From UBA935 sp031555615 (GTDB lineage Bacteria; Bacillota; Clostridia; Lachnospirales; Lachnospiraceae), in NCBI GenBank assembly GCA_031555615.1, contig JAVBUF010000010.1, forward strand, positions 62,001 through 126,000: DNA of 64,000 nucleotides, read 5' to 3'. Below the pieces are notes generated by a model that made no database searches, had not been told where the DNA came from, and saw only the letters and a list, made by a program, of their open reading frames with translations. The position numbers and the translations under genes are program-made. This document shows positions 1 to 9,091 of this stretch, in pieces; the stretch's first letter is position 1, and each line of letters begins with the position of its first letter.

Positions 1-182
1 GCACCGGCCAGTCCAAATTGAAGCAGTGCAATGCAAATGGTACGAAGCAATAAGGGTGCTCCGCTTTTCATGACAAAAGAATTAATAGTAGAGCCGAAGA
101 CCGTATAAAGAGTCAATACCAGACAAGTGACAATGATGATAATCCATAAATCTGCAGATGCTTTCTTTTTATTTTCCAACAT
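1..182 (-). CDS. Partial membrane protein, possible CPBP-family intramembrane protease (N-terminus only)
   Basis: Only the first 60 codons lie in the window; the gene runs off the left edge. The start is the ATG complementary to 180-182, with a GGAGGT ribosome site eight bases upstream. A short basic cytoplasmic head (residues 1-12) is followed by two hydrophobic stretches, about 13-28 and 43-60. The spacing and sequence resemble the opening of clostridial CPBP (Abi/CAAX-like) membrane metalloproteases, but the catalytic EExxxR and HxxxN/B motifs would lie outside the window. The family call is therefore inference; a polytopic membrane protein is well supported. Confidence 0.5.
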   Translation of the reverse strand, partial: MLENKKKASADLWIIIIVTCLVLTLYTVFGSTINSFVMKSGAPLLLRTICIALLQFGLAG

Positions 183-580
183 AATATGTTACCTCCGTTT
201 TTTTATATTTGGAGTATAGCAGAAAAAAGAATGCCCTGCAGTAAAATATGCGCAGGTTGCGAAATTCCGGTTTAAGTTGCAATTGCTTTGGATGAAACGT
301 TTGCGGATGTACAGGAATGGCCCAGTAGTAAAATATTTTATTCGCTTTTGTCAAGCGTAATATATAGCTGCGCAGCATTGTATTTTGTAAAAGCAGATGG
401 CTTCCCCCACGACAAAACGTCTGGATTTCCCTGTGCAAATTTGTTGACAGACTATCGGATTATCCAATAACATGGGCCTAGGATTTTACTAACACTACAA
501 AAATTTTATTTTGCAAAATGCAATATATAATTGACATTAAGAATAATATGGTGTACACTGTGTAATATAGGAGGTGCGGT
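183..580. other. Divergent intergenic region, about 400 bp
   Basis: No convincing gene is seen. The open frames here lack ribosome sites and have no protein-like composition. It separates the leftward membrane gene from the rightward XRE operon. A leftward TTGACA at 349-354 could serve the partial gene, but its -10 is poor. The good rightward promoter at 531-559 is listed separately. Confidence 0.5.
531..559 (+). promoter_or_regulatory. Promoter of the XRE operon with a palindrome over the -10
   Basis: TTGACA (531-536), a 17-bp spacer and TACACT (554-559) lie just before the ribosome site of the XRE gene. GTGTACAC at 551-558 is a perfect 8-bp palindrome over the -10. It could be an operator for autorepression by the XRE protein; that role is inference. 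Confidence 0.6.
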
Positions 581-781
581 ATGAAGAATAAGCGAATGAA
601 AATCGCACGGATGGAAGCAGATATGAAGCAGGAGGATCTGGCGAAAGCAGTTGGTGTCACTCGTCAAACAATCGGAATGATAGAATCAGGAAACTATAAT
701 CCAACACTGAATCTTTGTATAGAGATTTGTAAGGTGCTTGACAAAACATTAAATGATTTATTTTGGGAGGAATCAAAATGA
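581..781 (+). CDS. XRE-family helix-turn-helix regulator, 66 aa
   Basis: This is a minimal one-domain DNA-binding protein. Residues 8-60 form the five-helix Cro/C1 fold, with the recognition-helix pattern GVTRQTIGMIESGNYNP near residues 24-41 and the family ending DLF near 59-61. The ribosome site AGGAGGTG lies seven bases before the ATG. The stop overlaps the start of the membrane gene downstream, so the two are translationally coupled. Such small XRE proteins usually repress their own operon and act with the membrane protein beside them. The target is not known from sequence, though the palindrome at 551-558 is the obvious candidate. Confidence 0.88.
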   Translation: MKNKRMKIARMEADMKQEDLAKAVGVTRQTIGMIESGNYNPTLNLCIEICKVLDKTLNDLFWEESK

Positions 782-1263
782 TGCAGAACAAACAGGACGA
801 AAGAGTCTTAACACAACGCCAAAAGATAAATAGTGAAGCGTATGGAATTTTAATGATAATACTTCTTGCTTCAATACTTATTCAGCAATTTTTTTTAGAC
901 GCACCATTTGAACAATATTCTGTTGAAGTTATATGTTTTTTTGGAATGTCTGTTTATATACTGGCAAGATACATGATGCTGGGGCTGGATTTATATGGAG
1001 AAGGAAAGCGGTCCCAATATATTCCTTTAACAAACAGTCTTGTGACCGGAATCATAGCAACGGCGATTCATGGTGTTTTGAACTATACAGGCTATGCCAA
1101 GCTTTACAGAGATGGTATTGGTTATGTCTTTGCGGCAATAGCGATTTTCTTTATCAGCATAACAGCAAGCAGTTTTATTTTGCTTTCGTTCCTAAATTAT
1201 CTGAATAAGAAAAAACAGGCTAAAATACAAAAGCAATTAGATGAGGATGAACAGGATGATTAG
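778..1263 (+). CDS. DUF6773-like membrane protein, 161 aa
   Basis: This polytopic protein has four likely transmembrane segments (about residues 20-38, 47-65, 84-102, 113-138) and a highly charged, acidic cytoplasmic tail. The start is ATG 778, placed seven bases after GGGAGG and overlapping the TGA of the XRE gene (ATGATG arrangement); the in-frame TTG at 763 has no ribosome site. Pairing with a 66-residue XRE protein is typical of DUF6773-type genes in Clostridia. No biochemical function is known; a role in sensing or modulating the membrane alongside the regulator is inference. Confidence 0.65.
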   Translation: MMQNKQDERVLTQRQKINSEAYGILMIILLASILIQQFFLDAPFEQYSVEVICFFGMSVYILARYMMLGLDLYGEGKRSQYIPLTNSLVTGIIATAIHGVLNYTGYAKLYRDGIGYVFAAIAIFFISITASSFILLSFLNYLNKKKQAKIQKQLDEDEQDD

Positions 1264-2494
1264 AAGAAGCAAAATATTATTTGCGGTAATTGTTTTTATT
1301 ACATGCCTTTCAGGATGTGGAAAAAACAATGATGTAGTGTTAGACAGAACGGCTTTTATTACCGATATAACGGAATTGTCTGTTGGTGAAAATGTTCAGA
1401 TCGTAGGTATGGGTGAAGCAAGTCACGGTACAAGCGAGTTTCAGCAGCTGAAAGGCGATGTATTCAAGGCATTGGTTGCAAACAATGAGTGCCGCGTATT
1501 CGCTATTGAAGGCGATTTCGGCGGCTGTATGAAAGTAAATAAATATATCCATGGGGGTGAAGGAACCGCCCAGGAGGCCATTGCTCAGATTGGTTTTCGG
1601 ATTTATCGGACCCAGGAAATGGCAGATCTCGTTGAATGGATGCGTACTTATAATGAAACTGCTCCGGAAGGTAAGGATTTGATGTTTTATGGTTTTGATG
1701 CCCAGCGATACGACAATAATAAAGAGTTTTTATTTGAATACCTTAAAGAAAATATGCCCGAGCTTGCCCAGGCATACACCACAAAACTTGTATCATTAAC
1801 TGACGAAGCTATGTATTCACTTGAGAAATCAGTCCTTACACAAGCAGAAGATGATATTTCGGCACTGATGCTGGAAATCCAGGAACAAAAACCCTCAGAT
1901 ATGGATGCATCTGTGCTGCTTGAATATGAATTGGCCTTGGAGTATGCACATTGTCTTCTGGAAAATACACAGCTTAGAAGTGAGAGTACCGGTTACAGTA
2001 AAATGCGGGACGCACTTATGGCCAAAAAAGTTGAATGGATTGTACAGCATGTGAACAGCATGATTTATATAAACGGACATAATGGACACATCGGTAAACA
2101 GTCGGTTTCCGGTTATACTTGCATGGGACAGTTACTTGATGAAAAATATGGTGATAAATATTTTGCTGTCGGAACAGATGCTGCAAATACACAGTTTAAT
2201 GCTCAGGATGGGGAAATATATAAGGTGTTTGATGTAGAAAACCAAAATGCATTTACCAGTCAGCTAAATGAAATGGACAAAAACCTTTATTATCTGGAAT
2301 TTGCAAAAGTATCTCAGGATGAAAGCTGGCAGAAGATTTTAGAAGAGCAGCAAAGAATGACGGCATTGAATGTAGGATTTTCCAATATGCAGAAGGCTGT
2401 AAAAATGTATTATACTCTTATGGTCACACCAGCCAGAGCTTATGATGGGATAATTGTGATGAAAAATACTGAACCTACACATTTGCTTCCTTAA
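1256..2494 (+). CDS. Erythromycin-esterase-like lipoprotein
   Basis: A lipoprotein signal (basic head, hydrophobic stretch, lipobox LSGC with Cys21) precedes an erythromycin-esterase/succinoglycan-synthesis fold (PF05139). The hallmark GMGEASHG motif is at residues 51-58, with candidate catalytic Glu54 and His57. It is followed by AIEGDFGG, FYGFDAQ and a late NGHNGHIG motif, all in family order. Length (412 aa) is normal for the family. ATG 1256 is chosen over in-frame ATGs at 1241 and 1247 because GAGG at 1243-1246 sits nine bases before it; the gene overlaps the membrane gene's last codons. Whether it hydrolyses macrolides is unknown; many relatives do not, and surface anchoring suggests another ester substrate. 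Confidence 0.82.
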   Translation: MIRRSKILFAVIVFITCLSGCGKNNDVVLDRTAFITDITELSVGENVQIVGMGEASHGTSEFQQLKGDVFKALVANNECRVFAIEGDFGGCMKVNKYIHGGEGTAQEAIAQIGFRIYRTQEMADLVEWMRTYNETAPEGKDLMFYGFDAQRYDNNKEFLFEYLKENMPELAQAYTTKLVSLTDEAMYSLEKSVLTQAEDDISALMLEIQEQKPSDMDASVLLEYELALEYAHCLLENTQLRSESTGYSKMRDALMAKKVEWIVQHVNSMIYINGHNGHIGKQSVSGYTCMGQLLDEKYGDKYFAVGTDAANTQFNAQDGEIYKVFDVENQNAFTSQLNEMDKNLYYLEFAKVSQDESWQKILEEQQRMTALNVGFSNMQKAVKMYYTLMVTPARAYDGIIVMKNTEPTHLLP

Positions 2495-2532
2495 TGCATG
2501 ATAGAAAGCCGAGAGTATATTCTCGTTAAAAA

Positions 2533-2573
2533 CCCCCAAAATAGCGGATTCAAGCCATTTTGGGGGAACTTTT
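2533..2573 (+). terminator. Terminator of the XRE/esterase operon
   Basis: A perfect 10-bp stem pairs CCCCCAAAAT (2533-2542) with ATTTTGGGGG (2557-2566) around a 14-base loop, followed by AACTTTTG. The stem is good but the U-tract is short. Confidence 0.6.
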
Positions 2574-2692
2574 GTAATCTGAAAAACCATAAGATTATAA
2601 TACATTAGTTTTTAATATAAGTCTATTTCTTTTTTAGCTTATAAAATATAATAACCATACGACGCGCATCGAATAATTTAACGGAGGTTATT

Positions 2693-3784
2693 ATGTATAA
2701 TATGATTTATAGGCATTGTACGGCAGAAGGCACGCCCTATGAAGCAGGGTATGAGCTGGGCATGCAGCTAATGTGTGATAAAAAATTAGTAAAAGAGCTG
2801 ACAACGCCTCTTTTTGGCGGGAAGTCACTGCCGGAAAAACAGGCTGAAAGCATTGCGGCTTTATTTGAAAAGTATATTCCCGGCATAAATGAGGAAATAA
2901 AAGGCTTCTCCGATGCAGTTGGAGTTTCGTATATGGACATGGTAATATATTCATCATATATAGATCTGCCAGGAGGGTGCTCTCATTTTGCGGTTTTAAC
3001 AAAAGATGGACAACAGCAACAAATATATCACGGGCGTAATTATGATTACAATTTTGATGAGCCGCCCATATTGATAACAGTTCGCAGGGATGAAAAAAGC
3101 AGCACAGGCTTCGGATGCAAAATATTCGGTCGATTTGACGGTATCAATGAAAAGGGTCTCTGTGTGACAACATCATCGGTAGATATGAACCATAAAGGAA
3201 TTATCGGTAATGGTTTTGTCTTTCCGATGGTAGTGCGTGCACTTCTGGATCAATGTGCAACTGCATATGATGCCAGGGAAATGCTGATGGAAATGCCTTA
3301 TGCTGAATATCGTAATTTCTTAATTTCCGATCACACGGGCTCCGCAATATTAGTCGAAGCATCGCCAAAGAAAAAGGTATCAAAGTCCATTGCTGGAAAA
3401 GATAATAATTCCGGATTTTTATGTTCCGCTAATCATTTTAATTTTGTTGAAGCGGATGGTATTATTCCGGTGAAGCATTCTTTGATTCGACAACAGAAAA
3501 TGGAAGAAAGATTAAACCGGGATACCGCAAAAATATCGATAAATGATGTTAAAGCGCTTCTATCGAAACGATATCCCGAAGGACTTGCATTTCCATATTA
3601 TCAGGGCGGCATGGGTACATTATGGTCGATCATATATGAACCATCATCATTATCACAATATGTATGCTATGGTTCGCCGGAATCAGGCACGTGGAACTTA
3701 ATCAACCAAAATGCCCCCACAGGTTGTACAGAAACACTGGTATCACTTTTTGATGTAGATGCCCCAGGTGATTTTTGGAGTTAA
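2693..3784 (+). CDS. C45-family Ntn hydrolase (acyltransferase/linear amide hydrolase type)
   Basis: A 363-aa member of the acyl-CoA:6-aminopenicillanate acyltransferase-like / C45 peptidase superfamily. In this family the precursor is cleaved before a Cys that becomes the N-terminal nucleophile. GGC-SHFA at residues 94-100 places that residue at Cys96, and the following GRNYDY (114-119) is the typical oxyanion-region motif. Later family landmarks include GRFDGINEKGL and SANHF. No signal peptide is seen, so it should act in the cytoplasm. GGAGG lies four bases before ATG 2693. The gene appears monocistronic. The substrate is unknown; amide or thioester bonds of acylated amino acids are typical. 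Confidence 0.82.
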   Translation: MYNMIYRHCTAEGTPYEAGYELGMQLMCDKKLVKELTTPLFGGKSLPEKQAESIAALFEKYIPGINEEIKGFSDAVGVSYMDMVIYSSYIDLPGGCSHFAVLTKDGQQQQIYHGRNYDYNFDEPPILITVRRDEKSSTGFGCKIFGRFDGINEKGLCVTTSSVDMNHKGIIGNGFVFPMVVRALLDQCATAYDAREMLMEMPYAEYRNFLISDHTGSAILVEASPKKKVSKSIAGKDNNSGFLCSANHFNFVEADGIIPVKHSLIRQQKMEERLNRDTAKISINDVKALLSKRYPEGLAFPYYQGGMGTLWSIIYEPSSLSQYVCYGSPESGTWNLINQNAPTGCTETLVSLFDVDAPGDFWS

Positions 3785-3797
3785 AATGGTAAAGTAA

Positions 3798-3826
3798 TTG
3801 GTTTTTTCAGAGGTGTATGCTAAAAT
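3798..3826 (+). promoter_or_regulatory. Promoter for the beta-lactamase-fold/GH43 pair
   Basis: TTGGTT (3798-3803), a 17-bp spacer and TAAAAT (3821-3826) form a plausible sigma-A promoter 115 bp before the hydrolase start. The long leader that follows is not explained. Confidence 0.5.
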
Positions 3827-3940
3827 AAGGTTAACAATAAGTATGTATTGAAAAAGTGAGAGGCCGGGGATGGCCGCTGCGGTGGTTATAAGGTGTGAAA
3901 AAGGATAACAAAAATATTATATTAAAGGCAGGGCTCAGAT

Positions 3941-5098
3941 ATGGAATTACGTTACGGAAAACCGGAAGAAGTGGGAATGTCAACAGCTGGAGTGGAAAGA
4001 GTGGAACAGGCAGTGCAGAGACTGATCGATAATGGCAACACACCCTCAGTGGTAGAACTGATCGCCAGAGACGGCATTATTGTTTCACATAAGGCCTTCG
4101 GAACCAATGGAATGGAAGAGGGGGCAGAACCGCTTGCTTTGGATGCGGTTTTTCCGGTGTGTTCCATTACCAAAACCTTTACGGCAGTATGTGTCATGAT
4201 GTTGGTGGAGGAAGGTTTGATCGGCTTAAACCGGCCGGTATGGGAATATCTCCCGGAGTTTGGAGCGGGGGAGAAAAAAGAAATCTGTATACATAATTTA
4301 TTGACTCATACCTCCGGTATCGATGATGAAAAATTGAATGAATTTATCCAGAGAAATAAAGATATCATAAATATCCCCCCAAATTGGCAGGGCTCATATG
4401 ACAAAGAGAAGGTATACTATGCCAGCATCGCCCCTCTGGCTGCTAAGGCAGGAACAGTCATGTCCTACTGTGGGACGGGATTTTCGATACTCAGCCTGAT
4501 TATGGAACAGGTAACGGGGATTTCCTATGCTCAGTTTGTGGAAGAACGTTTATTCAAGCCCTTAGGAATGAAGGATTCCTGTTTTGTTCCTTCAGATGAG
4601 ATTCGGGCCAGACTGGTAAAACGGAAGGCACCGGCCATATTCGATGAATGGCTGAACAGTGAGGACTGCATTAATAATACATCACCGGCAGGAGGTGCTC
4701 TCACCACTGTAATGGATACGGCGATATTCTGTAGTATGCTGCAAAATATGGGGACCTATAATGGTGTTCGCATTTTAAGTCCGGTATCGGTAAAGGAAAT
4801 GACCAGAAACCATATACCGGGGATAGCTTCTGAGTATCGGGGAGAGTTTTTCCCGGAAGCATACTGGGGACTGGGATTTGGAATCAATGGGACGAAGAAG
4901 GACGGCGGTGATTTGTTTTCACCTATGGCATATTCTCATTGGGGAGCTGCCGGTGTCTTTTTCTGTGTGGATCCCGAATATCGGACGATACAGATTTACT
5001 ATTCTGTTGAAGTAGATCATCACCGGCCGTTTTTGGACATTTATGCTGATTCATTCAACAATGCGGCATTGGCAGCAATTACTGAATTAAACGAATAA
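3941..5098 (+). CDS. Serine hydrolase of the beta-lactamase/D-Ala carboxypeptidase fold
   Basis: A 385-aa class C beta-lactamase-like enzyme (PF00144). The nucleophile motif SITK is at residues 75-78, the second motif reads YCG (Tyr176) where YxN is usual, and the third reads HWG (333-335). No signal peptide is present, which argues for a cytoplasmic esterase or peptidase rather than a secreted lactamase. It ends 16 bp before a GH43 glycosidase and probably shares its transcript, so removal of ester groups from imported plant oligosaccharides is a reasonable inference. The YCG variant means true beta-lactamase activity is unlikely. Confidence 0.82.
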   Translation: MELRYGKPEEVGMSTAGVERVEQAVQRLIDNGNTPSVVELIARDGIIVSHKAFGTNGMEEGAEPLALDAVFPVCSITKTFTAVCVMMLVEEGLIGLNRPVWEYLPEFGAGEKKEICIHNLLTHTSGIDDEKLNEFIQRNKDIINIPPNWQGSYDKEKVYYASIAPLAAKAGTVMSYCGTGFSILSLIMEQVTGISYAQFVEERLFKPLGMKDSCFVPSDEIRARLVKRKAPAIFDEWLNSEDCINNTSPAGGALTTVMDTAIFCSMLQNMGTYNGVRILSPVSVKEMTRNHIPGIASEYRGEFFPEAYWGLGFGINGTKKDGGDLFSPMAYSHWGAAGVFFCVDPEYRTIQIYYSVEVDHHRPFLDIYADSFNNAALAAITELNE

Positions 5099-5114
5099 GA
5101 AAGGCAGGAAAAAA

Positions 5115-6623
5115 ATGAAAATTCAGAATCCAATTATCAGGGGGTTTTATCCGGATCCAAGTATTTGTGAGGCAGAGGGAAAGTATTATATTGCCTGCAG
5201 TTCCTTTCAATATTTCCCGGGCGTACCCATTTTTGAAAGCGAAGATTTAGTAAGCTGGAAGCAGGTGGCCAATGCCCTCACCAGAACCAGTCAGGTAGAA
5301 CTGCATCAGGTTCCCAGCTCAGGAGGTGTTTTTGCACCTACCCTGCGATATCATGAAGGAACTTTTTATATGGTGACCAATAATAATACATTCGGGAAAA
5401 ATTTCTATATTTCTACAACAGATATTTATGGAGAGTGGTCGGAACCAATTTTTGTCGAGCAGGAGGGAATCGATCCGTCTCTGCTTTTTGATGATGGAAA
5501 GGTTTACTTTACCAGCAATGGTTCGGATGCAAACGGAAAAGGCTGTATTCTCCAATGTGAAATAGATATTAAGACCGGTGAAAAGCTTACAGAAAGTGTT
5601 CCGGTATGGCCCGGCAGTGGCGGCAGGTATTTGGAATCCCCACATCTGTATCATATTGGTGACTGGTATTATATGATGGCGGCAGAGGGCGGTACCGAAT
5701 ACGGTCATATGATAACTTATGCCAGAAGCAAGAATCCATTTGGACCTTTCGAAGGCTATGGGAAGAACCCGGTGCTTACCAACAAAAATTTAGGTGGAAA
5801 CGAGAGCAGCATCCAGGGAATCGGGCACGGAGATCTGATTCAGGATAGAAACGGAAACTATTATATTGTATGTTTAGGCTTCCGTCAGATTGGTGAATGG
5901 CAGCCATTCCATCATTTGGGAAGAGAAGTATTCTTGGCACCCGTTTACTGGCAGGAAGATGGATGGTTTACTGCGGGAGACCATGGAACCGTAACAGAAT
6001 GGATGGACGTGGAGCTTAGCGGGAAACAAAATATGGAGGCTTACAATATTTCCTTTAAGAGTGCGGGAGAGGATGACCTGAGGTGGAGTTACCTAAGAGA
6101 TTACCATAAAGAGAATTATGAATTTATCAATGGCGGATTGAAGCTCCGGGGAACAAAGATTACTTTAAATGAGGCAGATACTCCTACTTTTATAGGGATT
6201 CGTCAGTCAGAGTTTAATACAAAACTTAATGTAACAGTTTCCGGGGATGCAAGGGAAGCCGGTATTACTTTTTATATGGATGAGGATCAGCACTATGACT
6301 TGGCCCTTACCAATGAAAATGGTTTGAGACAGGTAATCCTGCGGCTTCATACGGGAGATGCCGAGGCTGTAAAGAAGGCAGTTACTTTGCCCGCTGGAAC
6401 CAACGAGGCAGATCTTCAGGTGATTTCTAATTCGGTGAGTTATCATTTTTATTATAGCGTTAACGGCAGGAAAGAGCTTTTGGGAAGTGCCAGAACAAAG
6501 TATTTATCTTCAGAAGTGGCTAGTGGATTTACCGGCGTTGTGATGGGGATGTATGCTGTTGATGCAGAAGAAAAATGGGCAGAGTTTAAGGACTTCTGCT
6601 GGCTGCAGGGAGTAGATGCTTAA
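5115..6623 (+). CDS. Glycoside hydrolase family 43 (beta-xylosidase/arabinofuranosidase type)
   Basis: A 502-aa two-domain enzyme. Residues 1 to about 300 form the five-bladed GH43 propeller: the general base Asp14 in YPDPS, the pKa-tuning Asp120 in GIDPS and the general acid Glu174 in YLESPH. Residues about 320-495 form the beta-sandwich found at the C-terminus of intracellular beta-xylosidases. There is no signal peptide, consistent with cleavage of imported xylo- or arabino-oligosaccharides in the cytoplasm. It follows the serine hydrolase by 16 bp with AGGCAGGA as ribosome site. The exact specificity, xylose or arabinose, cannot be fixed from sequence alone. Confidence 0.9.
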   Translation: MKIQNPIIRGFYPDPSICEAEGKYYIACSSFQYFPGVPIFESEDLVSWKQVANALTRTSQVELHQVPSSGGVFAPTLRYHEGTFYMVTNNNTFGKNFYISTTDIYGEWSEPIFVEQEGIDPSLLFDDGKVYFTSNGSDANGKGCILQCEIDIKTGEKLTESVPVWPGSGGRYLESPHLYHIGDWYYMMAAEGGTEYGHMITYARSKNPFGPFEGYGKNPVLTNKNLGGNESSIQGIGHGDLIQDRNGNYYIVCLGFRQIGEWQPFHHLGREVFLAPVYWQEDGWFTAGDHGTVTEWMDVELSGKQNMEAYNISFKSAGEDDLRWSYLRDYHKENYEFINGGLKLRGTKITLNEADTPTFIGIRQSEFNTKLNVTVSGDAREAGITFYMDEDQHYDLALTNENGLRQVILRLHTGDAEAVKKAVTLPAGTNEADLQVISNSVSYHFYYSVNGRKELLGSARTKYLSSEVASGFTGVVMGMYAVDAEEKWAEFKDFCWLQGVDA

Positions 6624-6725
6624 AAAGTAAATAAATAAATCACATTTAGTATGTCTTATCAATACATTAATTAGTGGAAGGAAGATATTTTCACAATTAT
6701 TATGTATCGGATAAGAGGTGATATT

Positions 6726-8780
6726 TTGGCTGTAACAATTAATGGGGTCGTCTTTAATGATCTGAATCACAATGGGACATATAACACTGATGAGCCAGGT
6801 ATACCCGGTGTATACCTGATCTTATACAGTTCGTCCGGAGGATGTATAGCTGTAATTACGGATGCTGCCGGAAATTACAGCTTTTCTGTTAATACAGCAG
6901 GAGCCTATACGATATATGAGACCGTTACGGACTCAGTTCAGGCATGTCCTCCGACGGACTTTGCCCAGCCGGATGGTTTTACGGTGTCAAACGGCCCGCG
7001 TAATCTTAGTGTAACAGTCACTGAAGCTAATATTAGGAACAATGCCATTCTTACAGACTATAATTTCAGTCATGATACCACTGATGCACCTCTCACATGC
7101 AATGCGCTGATGATACAATTTATTGGCAAACCGAGTGTCTGGTATAACATTGATATTATTACAGGAAATTCAGTGATTCATGGGGCATTGAGCCCGGCCG
7201 AATATATCAATGGCATTGGATATAATCCCTTTGACAATTATTTGTATGGTTATGATCAAACTTCCAGTGTTGTAGCCCGCATTGACAGCGACTGTAATGT
7301 TACCCTGCTGAAAGCGATTACCGGCCTGCCGAATGCTGATTACAATGTGGGCTGTGTAGGGATAAATGGGCTGCTTTATTTGTATCAGGGAGGGTCAGCA
7401 CGATTCTATACCATTGATTTAAGACCGAACTCCGCAACCTATCTAAAATTGATTAACCCCAATACACTGGCTGAACAGACTGCCAACTATGGTACAGCAG
7501 TTAATAATGCAATTGCATTGGCCGATTGGGATTATTATGATGGGTTTTTGTATGGTGTCTATCAAAATGGTGTTGTTTACCGGCTGAATCCGGCAAATGG
7601 AAATATGATTGCACTGACTACCAGTGCACCTAATTTTGGCAGTTCAGTTGGGGCTGTGGCATTTGATTTTAACGGCGCACTTTATGCGATTGCTAATGGT
7701 GATGGTTCGGTTTATAAATATACTATTTCGGGAACGCGAGCATCTGCCGTTAAGTTCTCCACATCAATTCCTGGTACCTATAATGACGGCGCGATGTGCC
7801 AATATACAACCATCAATGTGGACTTTGGCGATGCACCGGATACCGGTACGGCAAATGGACCGGATAATTATAATACCCTGTTGGCAAGGAACGGACCGCG
7901 CCACGGTCTGATCAATAAACTCATGCTCGGTACCCAGGTGACAGCAGAAGCAGATGCGTACCAGAATTCAACCGCAGCAGGAGATGATATATCAAAGGAA
8001 ATTCAGGATGATGGTCTGGATATTCCTTTACCAGCGATCATTATCAGTCAAACGAGCTATTCCCTGATGGTAACTTATACCAATGAAACGGATTATAATG
8101 CAAATCTATATGGATGGATTGATTTCAACAAAAACGGCATTTTTGAAGGCCGTGAAGCAGTTACTGCAGTTGTGCCGCCGGGAATCGGAGCACAAACGGT
8201 AAAACTTGATTTTAGCGTGCCGGAAGAGGTCACACTTACAAGTGGGCACACCTTCATACGTCTGCGCCTGACGACACAGACGCTGATAAACAGCAATCTG
8301 CTGCCGACCCAAGAGGATACACGCAGTATGGGTGGAGCCATTGACGGTGAGGTGGAAGATTATATTGTGACGCTCAGTGCCGGTGCGGATGTGATGGTTT
8401 CAAAGTCCGCCGCACCAGCTATATTTATGATTGGATCTGATGCTGTCTACACGATTGAGGTGACAAACAACGGACCTGATATCGCGGAGAATGTGGAGTT
8501 GACGGACAGTATCACAAATGAAATTGAAAAACCGCAATATTCCCTTGATGGTGGTATGACCTTTCAGCTATGGACCGGCAGTCTGAGCTTAGGCAACATG
8601 CTGAGCGGGCAGTCCGTTGGGATTATCATAACCGGTACTGTCAGTGACTTTGCGGCCGGTATTATTAAAAACACGGTTACCGTGACAGCCGATACCTATG
8701 ACCCGGATGACAGTAATAATACTGCCATCACGATCAACTATGTATCCGGTGGACCAGGCAGAGGATGCTTGTTTATTTGA
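6726..8780 (+). CDS. Large surface-type protein: SdrD B-like, propeller-like, GEVED and DUF11 domains
   Basis: About 684 aa. Residues 1-80 are a prealbumin-like SdrD B domain (calcium-type NDLNHNGTYN loop, then DAAGNYSF). About 120-350 contain DUF6923/propeller-like repeats (NGIGYNPFDNYLYGYD). About 365-540 form a GEVED domain (DFGDAPDTG, WIDFNKNGIFEG, GEVEDYIV). About 545-680 are a DUF11 adhesin-type domain (ADVMVSKSA, VTNNGPD, DPDDSNNTA). TTG 6726 is preferred because AGAGGTG lies five bases before it; the alternative ATG 6702 has no ribosome site. Neither form has a signal peptide, membrane segment or LPxTG anchor, which is odd for such domains. A spore-surface or otherwise exported protein is possible. 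Confidence 0.8.
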   Translation: MAVTINGVVFNDLNHNGTYNTDEPGIPGVYLILYSSSGGCIAVITDAAGNYSFSVNTAGAYTIYETVTDSVQACPPTDFAQPDGFTVSNGPRNLSVTVTEANIRNNAILTDYNFSHDTTDAPLTCNALMIQFIGKPSVWYNIDIITGNSVIHGALSPAEYINGIGYNPFDNYLYGYDQTSSVVARIDSDCNVTLLKAITGLPNADYNVGCVGINGLLYLYQGGSARFYTIDLRPNSATYLKLINPNTLAEQTANYGTAVNNAIALADWDYYDGFLYGVYQNGVVYRLNPANGNMIALTTSAPNFGSSVGAVAFDFNGALYAIANGDGSVYKYTISGTRASAVKFSTSIPGTYNDGAMCQYTTINVDFGDAPDTGTANGPDNYNTLLARNGPRHGLINKLMLGTQVTAEADAYQNSTAAGDDISKEIQDDGLDIPLPAIIISQTSYSLMVTYTNETDYNANLYGWIDFNKNGIFEGREAVTAVVPPGIGAQTVKLDFSVPEEVTLTSGHTFIRLRLTTQTLINSNLLPTQEDTRSMGGAIDGEVEDYIVTLSAGADVMVSKSAAPAIFMIGSDAVYTIEVTNNGPDIAENVELTDSITNEIEKPQYSLDGGMTFQLWTGSLSLGNMLSGQSVGIIITGTVSDFAAGIIKNTVTVTADTYDPDDSNNTAITINYVSGGPGRGCLFI

Positions 8781-8797
8781 GATGCTGAATTTAATCT

Positions 8798-9080
8798 TTA
8801 TGTGATGTCTTTCTTCATGCGTAAGGCTTCTGCGCGAGTGGCTTCGGCCAGACTCAGGTCAGGAGCCTTTTGCCATGCACACATTAGCGAACGGGAGGCG
8901 TTAATAATTGCACCCATTCCGTTTTGATCAAAGGCACCGGTAACACTTGCACCACTTCCACCTTGCACACCATAACCAGGCACCAAAAAAAAATAATTTG
9001 GGGAAATTTTGGCGTAATTCCTTTAATTGTTCCGGGAAAGTACTTATAATGTAAAGGACTGCGCCAATTTGGAGCCACCA
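8798..9080 (-). pseudogene. pyrF: Decayed C-terminal fragment of orotidine 5'-phosphate decarboxylase
   Basis: Read leftwards, this encodes the end of a type-2 (PyrF) OMP decarboxylase: GAVLYIISTFPEQLKELRQ, then after a one-base slip VPGYGVQGG, then AIINASRSLMCAW and the family C-terminus. The slip lies in a run of nine A on the plus strand (8984-8996 area), where eight would restore the frame. Homology stops abruptly near 9080, so about two thirds of the gene, including the active-site Lys/Asp region, is missing. No start or ribosome site exists. This is a relic left by deletion or by recombination with a functional copy elsewhere. Confidence 0.75.
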
Positions 9081-9091
9081 AAAAATTAAGT

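Noticed and set aside
763..777. TTG start giving a longer membrane protein
   Set aside because: The region is the ribosome site for ATG 778 and lies inside the XRE gene.
3941..5098. Beta-lactamase conferring antibiotic resistance
   Set aside because: It has no signal peptide, a YCG instead of YxN second motif, and sits with a GH43 gene; an esterase or peptidase role fits better.
8760..8780. C-terminal CLFI of the surface-type protein as a CaaX-like lipidation signal
   Set aside because: Bacteria do not normally prenylate proteins and the match is only four residues long.
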